A stretch of 56,613 nt of DNA from an uncultured Lachnospiraceae bacterium (GCA_910589265.1 CAJUTQ010000046.1:1-56613), one strand, 5' to 3'; positions 16,129 to 25,635 are shown, counted from the first letter of the stretch. Numbers and translations are program-made. The notes: generated from the letters alone by a model not told the origin.

Positions 16129-18263
16129 TCATTTGTACTCTGGGAGGTTTTCCTTTATAAAATCAGGCAAAAGCCCTTTTGCAAATACATAAATATTGGG
16201 GGAGGTAACAATAGTACCGTCTGTATCTTTATAAGTAATCGTAATGGTAAGATTCTCCCTTGTAAAGAATAAATAATTTCCATAAGTGTCAACATCAATA
16301 TGGAGAAAGGGAAGAATCTGTTGAATTTCTTTTTCATTTTCAAAAGAGGCATTGTAAGAATTGTCAGAATAATTTTCACGGCTTACAGTAATTTTTATAA
16401 TGCTCTCTTGTTCTGGTATTTTATCAATAGGAAAACCACTTTTCTCCAATAAGGCCAGGGTTTTTTGAAAGATGAAAATACATAGTAGGTATTTTCAAAC
16501 TCTGAGTAAGTCTTAAACGTCTTTTGATCTAGTGGCACATAAAAAGCACATACAGGGAGACTTGTTTCCAGATCATCAATAGTTAAGCTTCTTAATTCTT
16601 CTTGATAAGTAGTAAATATCTGGGAGTAATAGGTCTCATCCTTTGTAAGCCATTGGGACTTTGTGCCAGAAGCGTTTGTCCACCGCATATAAGAAATATC
16701 TTCTTGTGTTGCAGATAGGAGAGGAAAGACAATATTTTTATATTCATCTAAAGTAAAAATCTTATTAAATAATTCTTTCTGATCTTTAAAATTAATAGAA
16801 TAGTCTCGATAAACTTCCTTCCCATTTTTCAATGTAAATTTATATACTAAATTGTTGGTAGAGCGGTAGTTGCCAGTAAGACCAGATTCTTCCATTATAA
16901 AATCAGAATCTCCATCCTTTCTATATAAATTAGAATAATTTTTTTCAAAATCTTTTGTGTACAATATTCCATACTGGGCTAAAGAATAGGCATCTTTTAT
17001 GTTTGTAATCTCCATATGGTTAAGACAATAAGTAGAGGCGTCTATCTGTCTATAGTCAGTGTTGTCTGGTGAGGAAGAGGATGAATAATAATTTATATTT
17101 GTACCAATGGGGGATAGAGAGATGGATGCTATATCTTCTTCCTTTGGTAAGTATGCGTCATATTGAAATAGGTCAAAGTAAAAAACAGAAGTAACTATAA
17201 CAATAACAGCACCTGATAAAATCAAGCTGTAAGGATGGTGGAGGGCTGCCTTATAGTCAGATTCATATATAATTTCAATGACACAGTGAGCCAACAAAAG
17301 AGAAATGGCAATTCCCAGTAAAAACCATTTCATACTGTCCCTGTACACAAAGGATTGGAAAAAAATTCCCCCTGTTAAGCCTGTAGGAATTAATAATAAA
17401 ACTTTAATAACTGCTTTTGTTTTGGGAAAGGCCATTGCTTTTCCAGAGGACTCTGACGCCCGAATACGATAAAGAAATATACAAAGGGCAATGCAAAGGG
17501 CAGAGAGAAGGATGACCTTTGGTATCCAAAAACCGTAGTATAAATCTTTGTCCTGTAGTTCCATAAAAACCCCAAGGGGAGAAAGAAAACTTGGAAAATG
17601 GATACCTAAGTTTGAGCGATAATCAAAGGTGAAAAAAAACTGTCTGTATAAAAATTGAATAATGCTATTGGCAATTGGCTCATAGAAAAAGAATACAAAA
17701 CATGCCAATAAGGAAACGAGGAGGGTGCCTGTCATTATGACTGCTAAAATAGCAATGGTATATAGGAATAAAAATCCCAATGTATTAAGAAAAAATTGGA
17801 TGATTCCATATTTCAGTACATCAAAGGTGTAAAGGTTGTAGATTCCTCCAACACAAAGGGTAATAATAAATCCAATAATATAAGGAATGACATAGGAAAG
17901 AATACCATTTATATAAATAGGAATAAAAAGCTGGATTCTTTTTACAGGAATACTGTGATATAAGTCAATTTTCTTTCGGGAAAATAAAAAGCTGTAGCCT
18001 TGAACCCCACTGACAACAGCTATGCCAACAGTGGCAGCCATGAGGAGGGGATTTTCTGAAATTCCAAAAAGGTCCTGAAAGGATATAAGGATCTCTGGAA
18101 TAGTTGTCATCTCACGTGCCAAGTTTTGCATCCAATGTTCTATGGACATGGCAGAATAAATAGGCAGAACAAGGATAAAAACAATGAGGGAGAGAGCCAT
18201 AACCCAAACTCTTCTTTTTATGTTTTCCTTCCACAAATTATAAAATAAGTTTTTTGATGTCAT
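16129..18263 (-). pseudogene. ABC-2 type transporter permease, single frameshift
   Basis: This is the membrane subunit paired with the ATPase upstream. From ATG 18263 it has about ten hydrophobic helices in the first 350 residues (for example LFIPIYINGILSYVIPYIIG), then a large soluble region (about 375-600). Near residue 602 the frame shifts inside a run of six As (about 16468-16473): the annotated frame continues FKKPWPYWRK and stops at 16395, whereas the -1 frame continues KTLALLEKSGFPIDK smoothly to 16129 (NLPEYK). The natural protein is therefore about 710 residues. A one-base deletion in the A run, or a sequencing slip, explains it. The gene overlaps the ATPase stop by 26 bases. Confidence 0.8.
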
Positions 18264-19140
18264 AGCCGACTACCTCCGTTTCGCTAATAAATATTTCTTC
18301 TAAAGAAAGAGGGAGAACTTCAAAGAAAACAGGGGAACTAAGGGCAACACTGTTTATAATGGCATCTTTGTCTCCTTTTACAGTAATGGTAAGAAGGGAA
18401 CCACGGCGCTCCAGCTTTATAACAGTTAGCTGTTCAAGGACAGATTGCTCCATATCTTGATTTTGAAAAACACATTGCAGTTTGTGAATATTACTTTTCA
18501 TTTCCATAAGTTCTTTAGAAAGTAATACACCCCCTTTGTGGAGAAGGCCCACGTGATCACAAATATCTTCTAATTCTCTAAGATTATGAGAAGCAATAAT
18601 AGGCGTAAAGTCTCTCTGGGTCATCTCGTTTGCAAAAATACTTTTGACACCTTGACGCATGACAGGATCTAAGCCATCAAAGGTCTCATCACAAAATAAG
18701 TATTTCGTGTAAGAGCAAAGACCAAGCAAAATGGAAAGTTGTTTTTTCATCCCTTTAGAAAAGGTAGCAATCCGCCTGGTGGGATTTAATTCAAAACAGT
18801 CTAAATATTCAGAAAACAGGTCCAACCGAAAGTTTGCATAGATAGAACAATAGTAATGGGCCATTTCCTTAGGTGTAGAGTTAGGGAGAAAATACTGTTC
18901 ATCTGAAATATAAAAAAATTTAGACTTTGCTTTGGGATTTTCAAATACAGGAAGCTGATCAATAGTAATGGTGCCAGAGTCGGGCTTTAAAATGCCTGTA
19001 AGCATTCGAAGAAAGGTACTCTTTCCAGCTCCGTTTGTTCCAATTAATCCAAAGACATTCCCCTCTTTAATAGTAAGTGTCACTTGGGAGACAGCCTGGA
19101 TATCGTCAAATGTTTTGCATAATTCATTGGTCTCTATCAT
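18238..19140 (-). CDS. ABC transporter ATP-binding protein
   Basis: This 300-residue ATPase powers the permease encoded next to it. Walker A GTNGAGKST (38-46), Q-loop region FFYISDEQYFLP, signature FSKGMKKQLS (a variant of LSGGQ), Walker B YLFCDETFDGLD, and H-loop ASHNLREL are all present. The last 80 residues are an accessory domain. ATG 19140 is chosen because GGAGG lies 7 bases upstream. The gene overlaps the end of gntR by 17 bases and the permease by 26, so all three form one operon. The GntR-ATPase-permease order is that of YtrABC-like systems induced by cell-envelope stress; the substrate is not known. Confidence 0.93.
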   Translation of the reverse strand: MIETNELCKTFDDIQAVSQVTLTIKEGNVFGLIGTNGAGKSTFLRMLTGILKPDSGTITIDQLPVFENPKAKSKFFYISDEQYFLPNSTPKEMAHYYCSIYANFRLDLFSEYLDCFELNPTRRIATFSKGMKKQLSILLGLCSYTKYLFCDETFDGLDPVMRQGVKSIFANEMTQRDFTPIIASHNLRELEDICDHVGLLHKGGVLLSKELMEMKSNIHKLQCVFQNQDMEQSVLEQLTVIKLERRGSLLTITVKGDKDAIINSVALSSPVFFEVLPLSLEEIFISETEVVGYDIKKLIL

Positions 19141-19519
19141 AGAAATCCTCCATTCTAGCCTCTTGATAAATTGCTTTGCAGTATTCAAAAAATAAAGTTT
19201 CTCCGATGCCAAATAATCCTGCCTTTTTAATGAGAAACTGAAGTTCTTTTAAAAATTCTTTTTTCTTAAGGGCAATAATTTCCTCTGCATTGGATACAAA
19301 ATTCCCCTTTCCTTTTACCGAATAGATGTATCCCAGGTGTTCCAATTCACTATATGCCCGTTGAATAGTATTTGGATTAATAGAGAGATCCACTGCTAAA
19401 TTCCGAACAGATGGTAGTTTTGCTTCTGATTCTAAGGCTCCTTTTAGAATTAAATCTTGGAATCGCTCTACAATCTGTTCATATAAAGGACGTCTGTCTT
19501 TATAGTCTAATAGTATCAT
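19124..19519 (-). CDS. GntR-family (YtrA-type) transcriptional repressor
   Basis: This 131-residue protein has the N-terminal winged helix of GntR (RRPLYEQIVERFQDLILKGA, LPSVRNLAVDLSINPNTIQR, AYSELEHLGYIYSVKGKGNF) and only a short C-terminal dimerisation tail, which is the YtrA subgroup. It is the first gene of the ABC operon. ATG 19519 has AAAGGAGGT 5 bases upstream. A promoter and the palindrome TGTATCCATACA lie just upstream, so the protein very probably represses its own operon until a signal arrives. Confidence 0.92.
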   Translation of the reverse strand: MILLDYKDRRPLYEQIVERFQDLILKGALESEAKLPSVRNLAVDLSINPNTIQRAYSELEHLGYIYSVKGKGNFVSNAEEIIALKKKEFLKELQFLIKKAGLFGIGETLFFEYCKAIYQEARMEDFYDRDQ

Positions 19520-19552
19520 AAAGCACCTCCTTTCAAACAAATCTGTATTAAT

Positions 19553-19596
19553 TGTATCCATACAGTTAGTATAAATGAAGAAAATATAAGTGTCAA
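19553..19596 (-). promoter_or_regulatory. Promoter and operator of the gntR-ABC operon
   Basis: On the minus strand, TTGACA (19591-19596) and TATACT (19568-19573) are spaced by exactly 17 bases, close to consensus. Directly downstream lies TGTATCCATACA (19553-19564), an inverted repeat with arms TGTAT/ATACA around the transcription start, 34 bases from the gntR ATG. This placement fits autorepression by GntR. Confidence 0.75.
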
Positions 19597-19947
19597 TAAA
19601 AATTCAATAGAATATTTGGAAATATAATTGCAAAAATTGACAAATGGAAACAAGATGCATAACAATAAGATGAACAGTCAGCCTTACCAAAACGCCCCCT
19701 GGCATCAAATGGGCAGTGCTTTTCAATGGCAGGGAAAAGAGAAAAATGTATCTAGGAGCCAGAGGAGTATAGCAACCTTATAAACGAATATATATCATCT
19801 TCCTCTTGATTTTTTTATTGCTCTTATGTTCCTTTTTCCTCTTACATGGGGTAAAATAATTTAAAAAGCATTTCCTAACAAAATCTATAAAATAGTGCTT
19901 GCCTTTTTTGTTCTTTTAGGTTATAATAATTTATGGTTGAAATATAG
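19597..19947. other. Intergenic region between gntR promoter and tRNA
   Basis: A 42-codon frame at 19655-19783 (MHNNKMNSQPYQNAPWHQMG) lacks a ribosome binding site, and the following bases decay into hydrophobic fragments broken by stops, so it looks like the remnant of a small membrane protein gene. A TTGTTC/TATAAT-like pair at about 19908-19928 is the probable tRNA promoter. Confidence 0.4.
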
Positions 19948-20019
19948 TGGGCTATCGCCAAACGGTAAGGCAACGGACTCTGACTCCGTCATTTCAAGGT
20001 TCGAATCCTTGTAGCCCAG
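19948..20019 (+). tRNA. tRNA-Gln (anticodon CUG)
   Basis: A full cloverleaf can be folded: acceptor TGGGCTA/TAGCCCA, anticodon stem ACGGA/TCCGT with loop CTCTGAC (anticodon CTG at 19980-19982, reading CAG), and T arm with GGTTCGAATCC. G20019 is the discriminator base. CCA is not encoded. The gene is followed by a terminator three bases later, so it is a single-gene transcript. No integrase or att-like repeat is next to it. Confidence 0.95.
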
Positions 20020-20021
20020 TC

Positions 20022-20053
20022 AAAAAGAACACCGCAGTTGCGGTGTTCTTTTT
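20022..20053 (+). terminator. Terminator of the tRNA-Gln gene
   Basis: AAAAAGAACACCGCA and TGCGGTGTTCTTTTT form a near-perfect hairpin with a U-tract. Confidence 0.9.
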
Positions 20054-20076
20054 CACAAATGCAGGAGGAAGAGCTT

Positions 20077-20778
20077 ATGTACAGTTTTGGCGCTAGAGTT
20101 CGCTATAGTGAGACGGGAATAGACAGTAAAATAAGACTGCAGAGCATTTTAAATTATTTTCAAGACTGTGCCCTTTTTCACTCTGAGGAGTTAGGAGTTG
20201 GGATGAACTACTTAGGGGACAGGGGATATGGGTGGGTTCTTTCTTCTTGGCAGATTTATGTTGAGAGATATCCAGAGCTTTTTGAGAATATTCGTATAGG
20301 TACTTTTCCATATGATTTTCATGGTTTTTTAGGATACCGAAATTTTTATATGGAAGATCAGGAGGGAGTACAAATTGTGAAGGCGAACTCCTTATGGACC
20401 TTTCTAGATTTGAAAAAAGGAAGACCAGCGAGGATAATGGACGAGATAAAAAATGCATATTCCTTGGGGGAGAAGCTTTCCATGGCCTATGCTCCTAGGA
20501 AAATCAAAACACCAGGGAAACAGGAGCTTAAGGAGCCTATTTTAGTAAAACAGACTCATCTTGATAGTAATCACCATGTGAATAACGGGCAGTATGTTCA
20601 AATGGCATGGGAATTACTTCCAAAAGATTATTATATTAGGCAGGTGAGAGTGGAATACAAGAAATCAGCAGGGCTGGATCATTGGATTATACCAAAGATA
20701 GGGGAGACGGAAGGGGCATATGTCATTTGCCTTGAAGATGAAAATAAGGATGCTTACGCCTTAGTAGAATTTTGTTAA
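20077..20778 (+). CDS. Acyl-ACP thioesterase
   Basis: This 233-residue protein hydrolyses acyl-ACP to release free fatty acid in the cytoplasm. It has two hot-dog domains: residues 1-130 (GARVRYSETGIDSKIRLQSI then NYFQDCALFHSEELG, GYGWVLSSWQIYVERYPE) and 140-233 (ILVKQTHLDSNHHVNNGQYV), the latter with the conserved D-N-H-V-N pattern of the plant FatA/bacterial family. ATG 20077 has GGAGGA 7 bases upstream; an upstream in-frame ATG at 20038 overlaps the tRNA terminator. It stands alone between the tRNA and the S1-domain gene. Confidence 0.9.
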   Translation: MYSFGARVRYSETGIDSKIRLQSILNYFQDCALFHSEELGVGMNYLGDRGYGWVLSSWQIYVERYPELFENIRIGTFPYDFHGFLGYRNFYMEDQEGVQIVKANSLWTFLDLKKGRPARIMDEIKNAYSLGEKLSMAYAPRKIKTPGKQELKEPILVKQTHLDSNHHVNNGQYVQMAWELLPKDYYIRQVRVEYKKSAGLDHWIIPKIGETEGAYVICLEDENKDAYALVEFC

Positions 20779-20890
20779 AGAAGGATAATGGGCATTGATA
20801 GACTGGCTTTTGCCTTTTTATTATGCTTATTTTTAGAGGGGGAAATCCATTTGTCATAATAGGAGATGACAGAAAGGCTGGTTAATTCAT

Positions 20891-21724
20891 ATGCTGGAAT
20901 TAGGAAGAAAACAAAGGTTAAACGTAGTAAAATTAGTGGAATTTGGTGTCTATTTGGCGAAAAAGGGAGAGGAAGAGGAAAAGGTGCTTCTTCCAGCAAA
21001 GCAAGTCCCAGAGGGAACAAAACAAGGAGACGAATTGGAGGTCTTTCTTTACAAAGATTCAAAAGACCGATTGATTTCTACAATAAAAAAACCTATGTTG
21101 GAAGTAGGAGAGTTAGGGTTGCTAAGAGTCATTGAGACAGGAAAAATAGGTGCTTTTTTAGACTGGGGTTTAGAAAAAGACTTGCTTCTTCCATTTAAAG
21201 AACAGACAAAAAGAGTAAAAGGTGGGGATGAATGTCTGGTAGCCCTTTACATAGATAAGAGCAGTCGTCTGTGTGCCACTATGCGAGTATATTCTTATTT
21301 GGAAAAGAGATCTCCCTATAAAAAGGATGATATAGTTCATGCAAGGGTGTATGAGCACAGCGAAGAATTTGGATTATTTGCGGCAGTAGATGACAGATAC
21401 TCTGCTTTAATTCCAAAGAAAGAGGATTTTGGACATATTTTTGTAGGAGATAGGATAGAAGCACGAGTGACGGAAGTTAAGGAAGACGGAAAATTAGACC
21501 TGAGTGTTAGGAAGAAAGCATATTTACAAATAGATGAAGATGCAAAACATGTGTTAAACGTTATAGATAAATATAAGGGAAGTCTTCCTTTCACTGATAA
21601 AGCAAGCCCAGAAGTGATTAAAAGGGAGCTTAATATGAGTAAAAATGGGTTTAAAAGGGCGATAGGACGCCTACTAAAAGAGGGAAAAGTAGAGCTGAAA
21701 GAAAATAACATTCAAAAAAAATAA
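20891..21724 (+). CDS. S1-domain RNA-binding protein, CvfB family
   Basis: This 277-residue protein has the CvfB layout: an N-terminal S1-like half (GVYLAKKGEEEEKVLLPAKQ and GTKQGDELEVFLYKDSKDRL), two further S1 domains (about 70-140 with TGKIGAFLDWGLEKDLLLPF, and 145-210 with EEFGLFAAVDDRYSALIPKK), and a C-terminal winged helix (about 225-277; MSKNGFKRAIGRLLKEGKVE). CvfB of Staphylococcus binds RNA and affects virulence gene expression. The ATG at 20891 lies 10 bases after an AAAGG site. It is not coupled to the neighbours. Confidence 0.88.
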   Translation: MLELGRKQRLNVVKLVEFGVYLAKKGEEEEKVLLPAKQVPEGTKQGDELEVFLYKDSKDRLISTIKKPMLEVGELGLLRVIETGKIGAFLDWGLEKDLLLPFKEQTKRVKGGDECLVALYIDKSSRLCATMRVYSYLEKRSPYKKDDIVHARVYEHSEEFGLFAAVDDRYSALIPKKEDFGHIFVGDRIEARVTEVKEDGKLDLSVRKKAYLQIDEDAKHVLNVIDKYKGSLPFTDKASPEVIKRELNMSKNGFKRAIGRLLKEGKVELKENNIQKK

Positions 21725-21831
21725 GAACAGAAGAAATAAAAGAACGTTTGTTTTTTTAAACGGGCCATTGCAGTTTTATGTATTTCATTATATAATAAAA
21801 AGATATTTTGAAAAGAAGGGAGATAAGAAAA

Positions 21832-22065
21832 ATGAAAGTTCAAAATATTACCAATATTGATAAATTTTTTAAAGTCATTGATGAGTGTGCAGGTAAAGTG
21901 GAATTAGTAACAGAAGAGGGAGACAGATTGAATTTAAAATCAAAACTTTCCCAATACGTGTCCATGGCAAAATTATTTTCAGATGGACAGATTGGGGAAT
22001 TAGAGATTATTGCTTATGAGGCTGAAGATGTGGAAAAGCTGATTCAGTTTATGATGAATAATTAG
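21832..22065 (+). CDS. Small conserved protein of unknown function
   Basis: This 77-residue acidic protein (MKVQNITNIDKFFKVIDECA, then DRLNLKSKLSQYVSMAKLF and DVEKLIQFMMNN) has no membrane segment. GAAGGGAGA lies upstream; ATG 21832 is chosen over 21808 because the extra residues MKRREIRK are encoded by the ribosome binding site itself. Proteins like this are common as single genes in Lachnospiraceae and have sometimes been labelled polyA polymerase, which the sequence does not support. A terminator follows. Confidence 0.7.
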   Translation: MKVQNITNIDKFFKVIDECAGKVELVTEEGDRLNLKSKLSQYVSMAKLFSDGQIGELEIIAYEAEDVEKLIQFMMNN

Positions 22066-22107
22066 TTAAAATATAAGGTGAAAAATTCTATTTATAAAAA
22101 AGCAATT

Positions 22108-22155
22108 AAAAAACAGGGCTGCAACAGATCTTGTTCTGCGACAGCCTTGTTTTTG
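22108..22155. terminator. Bidirectional terminator
   Basis: AAACAGGGCTG and CAGCCTTGTTT pair around a loop that itself folds, with A and T runs at either side. It lies between a plus-strand and a minus-strand gene that converge. Confidence 0.8.
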
Positions 22156-22175
22156 CATTTCATTTAGCATTTCAT

Positions 22176-22364
22176 TTAGATAGAAATATCAATATTTTCT
22201 CCAAGACCAGGGATCATAGATGCAGGAGCTGGGGCATCCAGCATAGCTGCCATTGTTTCGCCAGTTTGTTCTAAAACGTCCAAGCTTTTTGAAAGCATGG
22301 CAACACCTACATTCGTCTGGAGTTTGCTCTGAGAAAGAGCGATAGAGACTGCAGGAATATTCAT
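22176..22364 (-). CDS. YjfB-family small protein (putative motility protein)
   Basis: This 62-residue protein reads MNIPAVSIALSQSKLQTNVG, then VAMLSKSLDVLEQTGETMAA and a proline-rich tail. This is the pattern of the YjfB family, small proteins often encoded near motility genes in Bacillus and clostridia but without a proven role. AAAAGGAGGT precedes the ATG by 7 bases. It faces a shared terminator and is probably transcribed alone. No flagellar gene is in the window. Confidence 0.85.
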   Translation of the reverse strand: MNIPAVSIALSQSKLQTNVGVAMLSKSLDVLEQTGETMAAMLDAPAPASMIPGLGENIDISI

Positions 22365-22508
22365 GAGTATTTACCTCCTTTTCTGCCTATTTGCTTGATA
22401 TAGGCTGTTATTTAATATAGGACGCCTAAAATGGCAGACGTCTGCTATCTTATAATATATCGGCCAAATAAAGGAAAAATTTATGTGATATTGGATGAAG
22501 TAGTTTTT

Positions 22509-23957
22509 TTATTCTAAAGTATAAAAATTGTTAAGATGATAAAGGGAAAACGTATAGCGATCAAAATGGAAATCTTGTATCCAAGAAGTAGAATATCCTT
22601 TCTCTTTAAGAAAAGGTGGGATAGGGGAATCTTTCCTTTCGGTAATATAGAAAAGATGTTGTTGCCAGATATCAGCAGAAGCTTCTTCTATTTCCACTGT
22701 ATAATCAATTTCAGCTCGCAAAACTTCCTTATCTCTCCATGTATAGGGAATAAGCTCAGGATAATAAAATGTCATACATTCCATTACTTCGTACTCCCCT
22801 TCAGGAACAAGATAGCCGTTGTATTTGTCCTGATTTTCATCAAAATAAGCAAGCATTTCTTCAACTCCTTCTGTATATTCCAGTTTATATATATTTTGAT
22901 AGGACATAACACCAACAAGAAGGGCAATGGCAACAAAAAAGCTATATTCCTTTGTATGCAGTTTTCCAACTTCAATAGAAAAGAAAAGCCATAGGAGTCC
23001 AAAAGAGGGAAACAGATAACGATCTACAAAAATATTTGCTGACATTATCCGAGATGCAACAGCGCCAAATACAAGGACGCATAGGTAAATGGCAAAGTAA
23101 GAAAAAAGAAAAAAGGACATAGGATTTTTTGGATATATAAAAAAGCGTAAAAGGATAAAAGCCATGGAAGCAGCCAAAAGGAGTGTAAGAGGAGTGAATC
23201 CTACAGTAAAAGGATAACGTATATATTTTATAAGAACAGGAAGAGTAACATCAGGCATGGAAAAATAGGAATGGACATTTCCCATTTGTTTTAAAGTGAT
23301 AAGAAAACATGGAAAATATAATCCCATGGCCAGAAAGGCAGACGCCATCCATTTTTGAAGCAGATCTTTTCTCGTAGAAAAGCAATAAATAAGAAAAAAT
23401 AAGTAAACAAAGCCTGACGAGACAAGGGCGAAATGGTGGGTATATCCTGCTAAAGCTGTCATAACTGAGAGGAGAAGGAAGTACTTCCATTTTGCAGTAT
23501 ATATACATTCCACAGCAAAAATCCCAGCGCCAGTGGCAAAGAAAAATCCTAGGCTGTACATGCGGATTTCCAATCCATAATAGAGTAATTGGGGCATGGA
23601 AACAATACATATGATATAAAGACAGGATGTTTTTACGCCAAATCGCTGGTATACAAAGGTAGAGCCTAACAAAATAGTCCCTGCCATAGGTAAAATAGAC
23701 ACTATCTTCATTACAGGAACAGAATAGCCGAATAAATCAGTAGACAACTTTAAAAAAATATTGTATAAAGGAGGAAGCGTATCATGAATGGAACGATCTA
23801 TAACATTGATAAAATCTGTTCTTATAAGACTGGCAGTAAAGGCTTCGTCCAGCCAGACATTTTTATTAAAAATCAGGGATATATAGGTTATAATCCCCAC
23901 AATAGCTAGTATATAAGTAATAACTTTTCCATTTATCCGTTTATTTCTATTATTCAT
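22509..23957 (-). CDS. GT-C membrane glycosyltransferase, family 39 type
   Basis: This 482-residue protein has about ten membrane helices in its first 370 residues and a soluble C-terminal 110. The first loop carries NVWLDEAFTASL, with the Asp-Glu pair that GT-C enzymes of the PMT/ArnT type use, and IHDTLPPLYN, another conserved loop. Such enzymes move a sugar from a polyprenyl-phosphate donor to an acceptor outside the membrane. It is transcribed away from the WecG/TagA-like gene, with 123 bases between starts. Sugar and acceptor are unknown. Confidence 0.85.
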   Translation of the reverse strand: MNNRNKRINGKVITYILAIVGIITYISLIFNKNVWLDEAFTASLIRTDFINVIDRSIHDTLPPLYNIFLKLSTDLFGYSVPVMKIVSILPMAGTILLGSTFVYQRFGVKTSCLYIICIVSMPQLLYYGLEIRMYSLGFFFATGAGIFAVECIYTAKWKYFLLLSVMTALAGYTHHFALVSSGFVYLFFLIYCFSTRKDLLQKWMASAFLAMGLYFPCFLITLKQMGNVHSYFSMPDVTLPVLIKYIRYPFTVGFTPLTLLLAASMAFILLRFFIYPKNPMSFFLFSYFAIYLCVLVFGAVASRIMSANIFVDRYLFPSFGLLWLFFSIEVGKLHTKEYSFFVAIALLVGVMSYQNIYKLEYTEGVEEMLAYFDENQDKYNGYLVPEGEYEVMECMTFYYPELIPYTWRDKEVLRAEIDYTVEIEEASADIWQQHLFYITERKDSPIPPFLKEKGYSTSWIQDFHFDRYTFSLYHLNNFYTLE

Positions 23958-24080
23958 AAAAATATTATATCAAAAGAGCAGAAAAGCCGCAACATTAGAT
24001 TTGTGAAACAAGGGCTGAGCAGGTTGAAATAAGACAGGTAATTTGTTATACTGTTTCCAGCAAAAGCAAGGTGGTACAGC

Positions 24081-24773
24081 ATGAAAAAAGTGAGTGTTTT
24101 GGGAATTCATCTTTGGGATGTGTCTGTCAGAGAGTCTATAAGGACTATGGGGCATTATTTTGTAAATCATAAAATTAATGTAATTTATTTTTTGACAACA
24201 GAGGCATTATTAGAGGCAAGCGCCAACGATGAAATGCGCAACTATATTGAATCTATGGATATGACCATTCCTATGACAACAGATATTTTGTCAGCAGCAA
24301 AGGTTACAAATAGATATAGAATAAAAGAAGTAGAAAATAGACAGTTTTCTAAAGAGATGCTGGAGAAGTTGGAACGGGAGCAGGCTACTATTTTGCTCCT
24401 ATCAGAGACAAAGGAGCAGATGGAAGAATTGCATCTGAAGCTGTCTTCTCGCAAAAGGCTTCGAATTGTTAAATCAGTAGTTATGGAAGAGCTAACGGGA
24501 GGCTTTGATCAGGCAATTAACGAAATTAATCAAGAATCGCCCCAAGTGCTTATTTCCCAGCTGGAAATGCCTCGCCAGGAGCAGTTTATTTATGAGAATC
24601 GAAAAAGGGTGAATATAAAAATTTGGATCGCCTTTCCAAGTGGTTTTACAGAAAAGTCAGAAGAAAGTGTAAAGCAGGGAAAATTGCGTACACTAGTTGC
24701 CAGGACCCTTTTTAAAAGGATTGTATCCAAATATGATAAAAATCAAGGAGAAGACGGAAATGACAGCTCATAA
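24081..24773 (+). CDS. WecG/TagA/CpsF-like glycosyltransferase, divergent
   Basis: This 230-residue protein begins VSVLGIHLWDVSVRESIRTM and continues NVIYFLTTEALLEASANDEM and MDMTIPMTTDIL, which follow the N-terminal pattern of WecG/TagA/CpsF transferases (GT26). The middle (ATILLLSETKEQMEEL) matches their second Rossmann-like part. The match is distant: the usual GxPxQE motif appears only as LEMPRQEQFI. The family adds ManNAc or similar sugars to lipid-linked intermediates. The start has AAGCAAGGTGG upstream. The stop overlaps the YitT gene by 14 bases, so they are coupled. Confidence 0.65.
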   Translation: MKKVSVLGIHLWDVSVRESIRTMGHYFVNHKINVIYFLTTEALLEASANDEMRNYIESMDMTIPMTTDILSAAKVTNRYRIKEVENRQFSKEMLEKLEREQATILLLSETKEQMEELHLKLSSRKRLRIVKSVVMEELTGGFDQAINEINQESPQVLISQLEMPRQEQFIYENRKRVNIKIWIAFPSGFTEKSEESVKQGKLRTLVARTLFKRIVSKYDKNQGEDGNDSS

Positions 24774-25635
24774 ATCAATGCTTTGGGATTATTTTGTGAT
24801 GCTGGCTGGAACTGCCATGATGGCAGTAGCTATTGACAGCCTATATGATCCAATGAATTTGGTTACAGGAGGAGTTACTGGTCTGGCCATTCTTGTGAAA
24901 GCAGTTAGCAATGGTATAATAGAAGGGGGAATACCTCTGTGGCTTACAAATGCAGTTTTAAACGTTCCCTTATTTCTTGCTGCTATGAAAATAAAAGGAA
25001 TGAAGTTTATTGGAAGGACAGCTTTTTCAACACTTGCATTGTCAGCCTGGCTATATGTCCTGCCACCTATGAACTTTTCGGATGGAGATATTTTACTTGC
25101 ATCAGTATTCGGAGGCATTTTGACAGGAGTTGGCCTTGGCCTTGTATTCCTTGCAAGGGGGACGACAGGAGGGGTGGAGCTTCTTGCAACATTGATTCAC
25201 GAAAAAGTACGTTATTATTCTATTGTACGTATTATGTCTTTCATAGACGGACTAATTATTATTACAGGGGTTTTCGTATTTGGAGTACGTCCAGCCCTTT
25301 ATGCTATGATTGCAATCTACATTGTCACAAGGCTTTCAGATTATGTAGTGGAAGGGTGGAAGTTTGCCAAAACTGTATATGTCATTACAGAGAAAAAGCA
25401 GGAAGTTGCCAATGCCATTATGAACAGTCTGGGAAGAGGAGTAACAGGCCTAAAGGCTCTTGGCATGTATTCTGGAAAAGAAAGAACAATGCTCTTTTGT
25501 GTTGTATCTAAAAAACAATTAGTGGATTTAAAGGAGTTAGTAATGGAAATAGATACTAGGGCGTTTGTTATTGTAGGGGACGCCATGGAAGTATTAGGGG
25601 AGGGATTTATTGAAATCAATGGAATTCGTTCTTAA
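24760..25635 (+). CDS. YitT family membrane protein
   Basis: This 291-residue protein has five to six membrane helices in residues 10-200 (DYFVMLAGTAMMAVAIDSLY, GGVTGLAIL, GGILTGVGLGLVFLARGTTG with the conserved GxxTGG-like turn, IIITGVFVFG) and a C-terminal DUF2179 domain (about 205-288; GRGVTGLKALGMYSGKERTM, VSKKQLVDLKELVMEIDTRA). That is the YitT architecture; function unknown, perhaps transport. ATG 24760 has AAGGAG 9 bases upstream. It overlaps the glycosyltransferase gene. Confidence 0.93.
   Translation: MTAHKSMLWDYFVMLAGTAMMAVAIDSLYDPMNLVTGGVTGLAILVKAVSNGIIEGGIPLWLTNAVLNVPLFLAAMKIKGMKFIGRTAFSTLALSAWLYVLPPMNFSDGDILLASVFGGILTGVGLGLVFLARGTTGGVELLATLIHEKVRYYSIVRIMSFIDGLIIITGVFVFGVRPALYAMIAIYIVTRLSDYVVEGWKFAKTVYVITEKKQEVANAIMNSLGRGVTGLKALGMYSGKERTMLFCVVSKKQLVDLKELVMEIDTRAFVIVGDAMEVLGEGFIEINGIRS

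Noticed and set aside
19655..19783. 42-codon frame before the tRNA
   Set aside because: No ribosome binding site, and the sequence after it decays into stop-broken hydrophobic pieces.
19948..20019. tRNA-Gln as an integration site
   Set aside because: No integrase gene and no repeat of the tRNA 3' end was found in the window.
24939..25511. 190-codon frame in another phase of the YitT gene
   Set aside because: Cysteine- and tyrosine-rich product typical of out-of-phase reading; YitT frame is well supported.
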